From an uncultured Clostridia bacterium (lineage in GTDB: Bacteria; Bacillota; Clostridia; TANB77; CAG-508), in the NCBI GenBank assembly GCA_944386335.1, contig CALXAQ010000112.1, positions 1 through 11,773 on the forward strand: a stretch of DNA of 11,773 nucleotides, in the 5' to 3' direction. The notes under the pieces were generated by a model. It was not told where the DNA came from. It worked only from the letters and a program-made list of their open reading frames with translations, and ran no database searches. The translations under genes and the position numbers were made by a program. Below, piece by piece: positions 1 to 3,876 of the stretch (position 1 is the stretch's first letter; the number at the start of each line of letters is the position of its first letter).

Positions 1-237
1 GTAGTCGCAAACTAGCTCTTTTATTTTGTCAAATCTATCTACAATCGTTCCTTGTCCTTTTTCTATAAGTAAAATTCTTATCTTATTGATTAGTTCTGTT
101 TGTTCTTCGTTTTCATAACGCAAGTCTCTATTTTCTTCATATACTACTTTGTTTTCTTCATTCAATTCTTTATTTTCTCTTGCTAATTGCACATTTCTTG
201 CATTGACTGTGTCGTATTCTTGTCTACTTATAAACAT
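1..237 (-). CDS. Coiled-coil protein of the element's early region (partial, C-terminus off the left edge)
   Basis: An open frame begins with ATG at 237 and stays open for 79 codons to the window edge. It is preceded by the purine-rich stretch AAGGGAGATGAGAGAG, which supplies a ribosome binding site. The peptide starts MFISRQEYDTVNARNVQLAR. Residues about 12-60 are rich in E, N, K, L and R with regularly spaced hydrophobic residues, as in an amphipathic coiled coil. No catalytic motif is visible. It lies leftward of the Cro-like and other early genes on the same strand, so it may belong to the early operon, although a counter-oriented gene sits between. Function is not recognised. Confidence 0.6.
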   Translation of the reverse strand, partial: MFISRQEYDTVNARNVQLARENKELNEENKVVYEENRDLRYENEEQTELINKIRILLIEKGQGTIVDRFDKIKELVCDY

Positions 238-254
238 CTCTCTCATCTCCCTTC

Positions 255-283
255 TTTACATTTTTTGTTAATTTTTGTATAAT
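255..283 (+). promoter_or_regulatory. Near-consensus sigma-A promoter of the 309-506 gene
   Basis: TTTACA (255-260), a 17-bp spacer and a perfect TATAAT (278-283) point rightward. The expected start of transcription is near 290, giving a leader of only about 20 nt that contains the GAGGTG ribosome binding site. The promoter opposes the early genes around it. Confidence 0.7.
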
Positions 284-302
284 TACCTCGAAAGTGAGGT
301 GA
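283..302. promoter_or_regulatory. Palindrome over the -10/+1 region of the 309-506 gene (candidate operator)
   Basis: ACCTC (285-289) and GAGGT (296-300) are exact inverted arms around GAAAGT. The pairing extends with a T-G and a T-A pair to 283-302. It begins at the last base of the -10 box and covers the predicted start and the ribosome binding site. Because most of the left arm lies upstream of the expected transcript start, a DNA operator is more likely than an RNA hairpin. The sequence is unrelated to the TTACG-N5-CGTAA operators of the main switch. Confidence 0.45.
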
Positions 303-308
303 ATTACT

Positions 309-506
309 ATGCCAGACTTTAAAAAGTTTTTAGAAACTATTTCTAAAGAAGACTTGTCTTTTGCTGAAATTCCTGTTACAAAAGAAAATACAAATGACAG
401 AGGCTATCCATACATATTACAAAGTTCATCTAAAATTACTTGTATGATTTTAGAAAAATATCACAATTGGCTAATTCAAAATTATGATATAACTCCTAAG
501 AAATAG
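309..506 (+). CDS. 65-residue protein of unknown function, oriented against the early genes
   Basis: ATG at 309 follows GAGGTG with a 7-nt gap and a near-consensus promoter, so the gene looks real despite its size. The product is soluble and mixed in charge, with a C-terminal half containing CMILEKYHNWLIQNYDI, probably helical. There is no signal peptide, membrane segment, HTH or metal motif, and I do not recognise the family. Its last 11 bases overlap the 3' end of the convergent 496-756 gene. Because it runs opposite to the flanking leftward genes and has its own promoter and palindrome, it may be expressed independently of the lytic operon, for example as an accessory (moron) gene in the lysogen. 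That role is inference. Confidence 0.62.
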   Translation: MPDFKKFLETISKEDLSFAEIPVTKENTNDRGYPYILQSSSKITCMILEKYHNWLIQNYDITPKK

Positions 507-756
507 TTTTTTCATATTCAGTGGTTGTCCCATCGACTGCTGAATTTTTATTTTCAAAATCTTTCACCTTTAAACTATTTATTTCTTCCACCGTCATATC
601 TTTTAAATCTTTTACCGTTGTTTCAAAATTTCGCAATCCATCTAAAGTAATAGCAATTTTATTACCATCTATATTGATTGCATCAGTTGTCGACTCAACT
701 GGTGTATCTTTTTTTAATAATTCTTTTAATTCTTCTACTGTGATTTCTATTCTCAT
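496..756 (-). CDS. 86-residue hypothetical early protein of the element
   Basis: ATG at 756 is preceded by GGGAGGTGGAAGAAAG, a strong ribosome binding site. The N-terminus (MRIEITVEELKELLKKDTP) looks like a short beta strand followed by an acidic/basic helix. A middle section (INIDGNKIAITLDGLRNF) and a second helix with DLKDMTVEEINSLKVKD follow. No Cys, membrane segment or known motif is present, and the family is not recognised. The ribosome binding site lies against the stop codon of the 33-residue peptide upstream, so the two are probably translated from one leftward early transcript. Its 3' end overlaps the convergent 309-506 gene by 11 bp. The frame open on the opposite strand (521-775) is rejected because it lacks a ribosome binding site. 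Confidence 0.68.
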   Translation of the reverse strand: MRIEITVEELKELLKKDTPVESTTDAINIDGNKIAITLDGLRNFETTVKDLKDMTVEEINSLKVKDFENKNSAVDGTTTEYEKTIS

Positions 757-771
757 CTTTCTTCCACCTCC

Positions 772-873
772 CTAACCTAAAACTATATTTGTAATAGCAT
801 TTGCTATGTAACAACCTATTATCGGTAACCATATGTATGCTGTTGCTAATAGTGTTTCTTTAGTTTTTTTCAT
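772..873 (-). CDS. 33-residue single-span membrane peptide
   Basis: ATG at 873 follows TAAGGAGGAACAAACCA, a near-perfect ribosome binding site with proper spacing, in the gap between two well-supported early genes. The peptide begins MKKTKETLLATAYIWLPIIG and continues CYIANAITNIVLG. Lysines at residues 2, 3 and 5 precede a hydrophobic stretch of roughly residues 8-32, consistent with one membrane span with the N-terminus inside. The stop (TAG, 774-772) overlaps the leader of the next gene, so the genes are tightly packed in one operon. Function is unknown. It is too short to be called from length alone, and the case rests on the ribosome binding site and context. Confidence 0.6.
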   Translation of the reverse strand: MKKTKETLLATAYIWLPIIGCYIANAITNIVLG

Positions 874-887
874 TGGTTTGTTCCTCC

Positions 888-1088
888 TTATATTAAATTT
901 GCATATTCTAAAAATTTACTTTTTATAATGTTATAATTCCATTTTCCTCCTGGATGTTCAGGTGGTACTGCACTCCCGAAATTAAACCTTCCTGCTCTTA
1001 ATCCTGCCCTTATATACTCCGCATTTTTATGAATTATTCTTCCTGCTTCTTCTGGTGTTATAATGTCTACAGGTTCATATTTTTGCAT
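888..1088 (-). CDS. Small putative HTH/excisionase-type DNA-binding protein
   Basis: ATG at 1088 is preceded by AGAAAGGAGGAAATAGT, a strong ribosome binding site. The 66-residue product contains ITPEEAGRIIHKNAEYIRAG, then LRAGRFNFGSAVPP and a GKWNYNIIKSKFLEY tail. This resembles the compact winged HTH of small phage regulators and excisionase-like proteins: a helix pair, a basic turn, then a Trp/Tyr wing and a C-terminal helix. It follows the Cro-like gene by 39 bp, a gap holding one operator-like site and a 12-bp motif repeated elsewhere. Sequence suggests DNA binding; an excisionase or early-promoter regulator role is inference. Confidence 0.68.
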   Translation of the reverse strand: MQKYEPVDIITPEEAGRIIHKNAEYIRAGLRAGRFNFGSAVPPEHPGGKWNYNIIKSKFLEYANLI

Positions 1089-1113
1089 ACTATTTCCTCC
1101 TTTCTAATATTTC

Positions 1114-1125
1114 GTCGTGTCGCCA
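1114..1125 (-). repeat. Copy 1 of a 12-bp GC-rich motif (TGGCGACACGAC)
   Basis: Read on the minus strand this is TGGCGACACGAC. It lies just after the Cro-like gene's stop and before the ribosome binding site of the 888-1088 gene. The identical 12-mer lies at 2344-2355 on the plus strand. Eight of twelve bases are G/C in otherwise very A/T-rich intergenic DNA. Confidence 0.55.
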
Positions 1126-1127
1126 TT

Positions 1128-1142
1128 TTACGTATTGCGTAA
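1128..1142. promoter_or_regulatory. Operator-like site O1, overlapping the stop of the Cro-like gene
   Basis: TTACGTATTGCGTAA is an inverted repeat (TTACG-N5-CGTAA) matching the sites at 1384-1398 and 1399-1413. It includes the stop codon and the last codons (Arg-Asn-Thr) of the Cro-like gene. It sits about 250 bp downstream of the early promoter. Bound protein could act as a roadblock to early transcription or take part in looping. Confidence 0.55.
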
Positions 1143-1364
1143 TTCATAACCAAAAAAAATTTCCTTAGCTTCTTCTTTTGGTATTTTTAGTATTCTTGTT
1201 ATATCTAAAATATCCGTTAAACTAAGCTCGACTTCTCCGCTAAATCTTCTGTATACATAAGCATCTGTTTTTCCCCATTCTTTGGCTAACTCTGGTTTAC
1301 TAATTCCTTTAAATTTCATAAAACCTTCTAATCTTCCTAAAGTATATTTTATTGCTTCATCCAA
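1128..1364 (-). CDS. Cro-like HTH (XRE-type) regulator
   Basis: The 78-residue product has an XRE-type HTH. MKFKGISKPELAKEWGKTDA supplies the first helices, YVYRRFSGEVELSLTDI the recognition region, and TRILKIPKEEAKEIFFG the closing helices. The start is TTG at 1364, chosen because AAAGGAGG (1373-1380) lies 8 nt upstream; the nearby ATG at 1360 is out of frame, and the next in-frame ATG would remove part of the fold. It is the first gene of the leftward early transcript, directly divergent from the S24 repressor, which is the position of Cro in lambdoid switches. It lacks a peptidase domain and so cannot respond to RecA as the repressor may. It probably binds some or all of the nearby 15-bp operators. 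Confidence 0.82.
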   Translation of the reverse strand: MDEAIKYTLGRLEGFMKFKGISKPELAKEWGKTDAYVYRRFSGEVELSLTDILDITRILKIPKEEAKEIFFGYELRNT

Positions 1365-1383
1365 TTGTTTTTCCTCCTTTCTT

Positions 1384-1398
1384 TTACGTGTTGCGTAA
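1384..1398. promoter_or_regulatory. Operator-like site O2
   Basis: TTACGTGTTGCGTAA is an inverted repeat (TTACG-N5-CGTAA) located just upstream of the Cro-like gene's ribosome binding site, within the predicted early transcript leader. It directly abuts O3, so the centres are 15 bp apart. Confidence 0.68.
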
Positions 1399-1413
1399 TT
1401 ACGTTATACGTAA
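1399..1413. promoter_or_regulatory. Operator-like site O3, over the early promoter start
   Basis: TTACGTTATACGTAA is a perfect inverted repeat, including T-TAT-A symmetry in the spacer. It overlaps the -10 box of the leftward early promoter by two bases and covers its predicted transcription start near 1405. Binding here should block the early promoter. Confidence 0.7.
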
Positions 1414-1440
1414 TATATACTATTAATTATTTCTTGTCAA
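1412..1440 (-). promoter_or_regulatory. Early leftward sigma-A promoter (for the Cro-like gene onward)
   Basis: On the minus strand there is a perfect TTGACA (1440-1435), a 17-bp spacer and TATATT (1417-1412). Transcription should start near 1405. The promoter is strong by sequence and is overlapped by operator O3, with O2 immediately downstream. Confidence 0.8.
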
Positions 1441-1480
1441 TACCTTTTACGAAATTTTTTTGTTTTTTTCTAAAAATATA

Positions 1481-1509
1481 TTGCGTATTGCGAAAAAATA
1501 TTGTAAAAT
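1481..1509 (+). promoter_or_regulatory. Candidate repressor promoter, overlapped by operator O4
   Basis: TTGCGT (1481-1486), a 17-bp spacer and TAAAAT (1504-1509) face the repressor gene, with a start expected near 1516 just before the AAGGAG ribosome binding site (1519-1524). The -35 is weak, which suits a maintenance promoter. The operator-like site O4 (1481-1495, TTGCGTATTGCGAAA) covers the -35. It is the most diverged copy, keeping TT-CG-N5-CG-AA. A lone half-site TTACG lies at 1447-1451. Confidence 0.5.
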
Positions 1510-1532
1510 AACATATGTAAGGAGATAAAATT

Positions 1533-2147
1533 ATGGACGAACTTTTTTCAAAAAGATTAAGTGAATTAATTAATAATAGTAATTACACTTTAGATAAGAT
1601 AGAAGAATATGTAGGAAAAACTAATGCTACAATTTCTAGATATGCTTCTGGAGAAATTACAGGAGTAAAAAGAAGCACTATTGTAAAATTAGCCAATTTC
1701 TTTAAAGTTTCTCCAGCTTGGCTTGCAGGTTTTACAGACAAAAAATATGATGATTCTGATAATAAGCAAGTCTTTCCGCTTCTCGGGACGGTAAAAGCGG
1801 GTTATAACTATTTAGCAAGTGAGAATATAATAGGTTATGTTCATCTAGATAAAAATATTTCTAATCCGGAGGAATATTTTGCACTTAAAGTAGCTGGCGA
1901 TAGTATGCAACCCGTTTTATATAATGATGATATTGTAATTGTTCATAGTCAAAATGATATTGAAAGTGGTCAAATAGGAATTGTCTTAATTGATGGTGAT
2001 GAGGCAACCATTAAAAAAATAATAAAACATAATGATTGTATTGAGTTAATCGCATTTAACTCCTACTATCCACCAAGAAAATTAAATAAGGATTTTAAGA
2101 TAATTGGGAAAGTGACAGAAGCAAGAATAAGTAAAATTTTTGAATAA
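1533..2147 (+). CDS. cI/LexA-like phage repressor: XRE HTH plus S24 self-cleaving peptidase domain
   Basis: The 204-residue protein has an N-terminal XRE HTH (about residues 5-66, including YVGKTNATISRYASGE) and a C-terminal LexA/UmuD-type S24 domain (about 80-200). Visible landmarks are the Ala89-Gly90 cleavage pair in GTVKAG, the catalytic Ser124 in AGDSMQP and the catalytic Lys161 in DGDEATIKK. Proteins of this build repress lytic promoters and are inactivated when RecA filaments stimulate self-cleavage, so SOS induction is the expected trigger. The start ATG at 1533 follows AAGGAG with proper spacing. It diverges from the Cro-like gene across the operator cluster and is followed 17 bp later by a small Cys-rich gene. 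The complete cleavage machinery points to a repressor able to be induced. Confidence 0.92.
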   Translation: MDELFSKRLSELINNSNYTLDKIEEYVGKTNATISRYASGEITGVKRSTIVKLANFFKVSPAWLAGFTDKKYDDSDNKQVFPLLGTVKAGYNYLASENIIGYVHLDKNISNPEEYFALKVAGDSMQPVLYNDDIVIVHSQNDIESGQIGIVLIDGDEATIKKIIKHNDCIELIAFNSYYPPRKLNKDFKIIGKVTEARISKIFE

Positions 2148-2164
2148 AGGGGGGGCAAATAAAG

Positions 2165-2320
2165 ATGAGTTTACATGATTACTGCAAATGTAAAAATCCT
2201 TCTGGTGTGCATACCGAAACAGACGATTGGTATCAATATGATGTCTGTAATGATTGTGGAAAAAAATTAGAAGATGGAATTAGGCAAATAGACGACAATG
2301 GAGATTACTGGTCAAAATAA
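2165..2320 (+). CDS. 51-residue Cys-rich (zinc-ribbon-like) small protein
   Basis: ATG at 2165 lies 17 bp after the repressor stop, preceded by a run of seven G that can serve as ribosome binding site. The product opens MSLHDYCKCKNPSGVH, contains YDVCNDCGKKLEDG, and ends near DNGDYWSK. The four cysteines (7, 9, 28, 31) form a CxC plus CxxC pattern consistent with one zinc ion in a small ribbon. It shares strand and spacing with the repressor, so the two are probably co-transcribed in the lysogen. Small zinc-ribbon proteins are common in phage genomes but usually lack a known function; nucleic-acid or protein binding is plausible. No enzyme motif is present. Confidence 0.66.
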   Translation: MSLHDYCKCKNPSGVHTETDDWYQYDVCNDCGKKLEDGIRQIDDNGDYWSK

Positions 2321-2324
2321 TAAA

Positions 2325-2365
2325 AGAGAAATATGTTCCTGTTTGGCGACACGACATATTTCTCT
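2325..2365. repeat. Inverted repeat with perfect 12-bp arms after the Cys-rich gene
   Basis: AGAGAAATATGT (2325-2336) and ACATATTTCTCT (2354-2365) are exact inverted arms around 17 nt. The right arm shares its first two bases with the 12-mer TGGCGACACGAC (2344-2355), most of which fills the loop. In RNA it would be a stable hairpin starting 5 nt after the stop codon. No U-run follows, so it is not a canonical terminator. Transcript stabilisation or a protein-binding site are alternatives. Confidence 0.6.
2344..2355 (+). repeat. Copy 2 of the 12-bp GC-rich motif (TGGCGACACGAC)
   Basis: Identical to the minus-strand motif at 1125-1114 and placed similarly: just after the last codon of a small gene, read in that gene's own transcript direction. 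It falls mostly in the loop of the 2325-2365 inverted repeat. Confidence 0.55.
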
Positions 2366-2377
2366 ACATATAAAGTC

Positions 2378-2436
2378 CTTGAAACAAGGTTTCTTTATGT
2401 TATAAATTATAACATATAAAAAAACCTTTTTTCAAG
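2378..2436 (+). terminator. 59-nt imperfect palindrome before the integrase: terminator/attenuator or promoter operator
   Basis: Three arm pairs nest around A2406: CTTGAAA/TTTCAAG (2378-2384, 2430-2436), AAGGTTT/AAACCTT (2386-2392, 2422-2428) and TATGTTATAA/TTATAACATA (2396-2405, 2407-2416). The second pair is followed by a T-run (2427-2432), as in an intrinsic terminator. A competing short hairpin CCTTG-AAA-CAAGG (2377-2389) uses the same AAGG, as in an attenuator. Alternatively, TTGAAA (2379-2384), 16 bp and TATAAA (2401-2406) would form an integrase promoter, with the inner palindrome as its operator. Sequence alone does not decide between these. Confidence 0.45.
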
Positions 2437-2473
2437 CAATTAATAAAATTTTTTAGAAAGAAGGTATTTTTTT

Positions 2474-3784
2474 ATGACTAAACTTAAAAAAAGAAAAAAT
2501 GGAACAGGCTCGGTAGTATATTTAGGCAAAGGAAGATATAAACCCTACGCTGCAAGAATAGTAATTGGAAAGGATGAGAATGGAATATCTATATATCATG
2601 ATATAAACACTTTTGAAACTGAGTTGGATGCTTTAGTTTTTTTGGAGACATATCACAAAAATCCATACTCTCTTTATATTAAAGAAGAAAAATATAATAG
2701 AATTTCTACATTTTCTAGTTTTCCTTATCCTTTAGTTCCTGTCTCAAATCCTAAGAGCAATGTTGTTGAAAAATTTAAAAAAGACAACTATACTTTCAAA
2801 CAATTATATGAAAAATTTAAGGAAGATAAAATGCTTACTAAGGAAGAGGGAGAATTGGAAAGACTGTATCATATAAGACCCAAAAATAAATCTTTCGGCT
2901 ATCATTATTGTAGAAGCATGATAACCGCTTTTCATAATTCTTCAATGCTTCATGATAAAGTGTATAAAGATTTAAGAGCATCAGATTTCAATAAGGCATT
3001 AAAGGAATGCAAAAGAGGAATATCTTCGCAAAGACAAATGGTTAATTTATTTACTAATCTTGATAAATTTGCATTAGAGGAAGATATAATAGAAAAAGGT
3101 TATTCTCAATTTATCACTACCATTTCATGTAATAGAAAAGAAATAAAAAAGGCAAAAGATAAAAAAGTTGAAAAGGAAAGATTATTTTCTTATGAACAAA
3201 TAGAATATTTATGGAACTTTACCCCTAAAAGCGAAGGGTTGCAAAAAGAACATAAACAAAAATGGGAAGTATTTATTAGAGATTTCTGGTTGATGCTGTT
3301 ATATTCTGGAATGAGGGCTGACGAATTGCTTTCCGTTTATACAGCAAATATATTTTTAGACGATAACTATATGATTGGTGGTTTAAAGACAGAGGCAGGT
3401 ATAAATAGAGAAATTCCTATTCATCCAAAAGTCAAACATCTATATGAAAAATATTACAACCCTAAAAACAACTTCTTGTTTACGAGACCTAATGGAGTCA
3501 AAATTGATTATGGCTATTATTTATATCACTATAAAAATAATTTTAAAGATTTACATCCAGAAGTATCTGAACATACTGCTCACGATGCTAGACATACCTT
3601 AAGAAATGAACTTCGTAAAATGAATATTAAGGAGATAATTATAAATTCGATTATTGGGCATAGTAATGACGATGTTGGAGAGGATATTTATTCTCATGTT
3701 TCTATAGAGGAAAAAATAGAAGCTTTAAACACAATTACTTATAAAGAACAGAAAAAGTTATATATATTTGCATCAAATCAGTAA
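2474..3784 (+). CDS. int: Phage-type tyrosine integrase
   Basis: The 436-residue protein is a tyrosine site-specific recombinase that would integrate and excise the element at its att sites. The N-terminal region (about 1-70, KNGTGSVVYLGKGRYKPYAA) resembles the arm-type DNA-binding domain of phage integrases. A helical core-binding region (about 105-215) and the catalytic domain (about 235-425) follow. The catalytic set is complete: Arg281 in GMRADEL, Lys305 in GLKTEAG, His370 and Arg373 in HDARHT, His396 in IIGHSND and nucleophile Tyr406 in IYSHVS. The ATG at 2474 follows AGAAAGAAGG with a 9-nt gap. It is the last gene of the element and reads toward the host junction, as expected for integrase next to its att site. 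Its length is near the upper normal range for phage integrases. Confidence 0.95.
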   Translation: MTKLKKRKNGTGSVVYLGKGRYKPYAARIVIGKDENGISIYHDINTFETELDALVFLETYHKNPYSLYIKEEKYNRISTFSSFPYPLVPVSNPKSNVVEKFKKDNYTFKQLYEKFKEDKMLTKEEGELERLYHIRPKNKSFGYHYCRSMITAFHNSSMLHDKVYKDLRASDFNKALKECKRGISSQRQMVNLFTNLDKFALEEDIIEKGYSQFITTISCNRKEIKKAKDKKVEKERLFSYEQIEYLWNFTPKSEGLQKEHKQKWEVFIRDFWLMLLYSGMRADELLSVYTANIFLDDNYMIGGLKTEAGINREIPIHPKVKHLYEKYYNPKNNFLFTRPNGVKIDYGYYLYHYKNNFKDLHPEVSEHTAHDARHTLRNELRKMNIKEIIINSIIGHSNDDVGEDIYSHVSIEEKIEALNTITYKEQKKLYIFASNQ

Positions 3785-3809
3785 AAAAATACTCCTTAGA
3801 TTTACTTGG

Positions 3810-3830
3810 TTAATAACAAATTAATAACAA
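3810..3830 (+). repeat. Tandem direct repeat TTAATAACAA (11-bp period) at the element end
   Basis: TTAATAACAA occurs at 3810-3819 and again at 3821-3830, one helical turn apart, between the integrase stop and the RNase J terminator. Short direct repeats beside an integrase gene are typical of arm-type integrase binding sites, so this may be part of an att site. The core crossover sequence cannot be found without the other end of the element. Confidence 0.45.
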
Positions 3831-3835
3831 TTAGT

Positions 3836-3865
3836 AAATACCAAGCCTTAAAAAGCTTGGTATTT
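3836..3865. terminator. Hairpin terminator between integrase and RNase J genes, probably bidirectional
   Basis: AAATACCAAGC (3836-3846) and GCTTGGTATTT (3855-3865) are perfect 11-bp inverted arms around an 8-nt loop. It lies 11 bp from the RNase J stop on the minus strand and 51 bp past the integrase stop on the plus strand, where convergent transcripts meet. Flanking T-runs are modest on both sides. Confidence 0.75.
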
Positions 3866-3876
3866 CTATGTTTTCT

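Larger units (their letters stand above)
1..3835. mobile_element. Integrase-proximal end of a prophage or related integrative element (partial)
   Basis: A tyrosine integrase, an S24-type repressor, divergent Cro-like and other small early genes, and repeated operators form a lysogeny module that ends beside the host RNase J gene. The gene order (early genes leftward; repressor and integrase rightward; then the junction) is typical of Firmicutes temperate phages. The element runs off the left edge, so no structural, replication or lysis genes are visible and an ICE is not excluded. The right boundary is approximate: it is placed between the integrase stop (3784) and the RNase J terminator (3836), because the other junction is outside the window and no att core can be matched. 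Confidence 0.78.

Noticed and set aside
521..775. 84-codon open frame on the plus strand opposite the 496-756 gene.
   Set aside because: No ribosome binding site or promoter, a Ser/Phe/Ile-rich product typical of antisense reading, and a well-supported gene on the other strand.
1..3835. CRISPR array, toxin-antitoxin pair or known defence operon in the element.
   Set aside because: No spaced identical repeats, no recognisable toxin or nuclease domains; the small genes show only HTH, membrane, coiled-coil or Cys-rich features.
3785..3876. tRNA gene or tRNA fragment as the integration site.
   Set aside because: No cloverleaf, T-loop or CCA-like sequence is visible between the integrase and RNase J.
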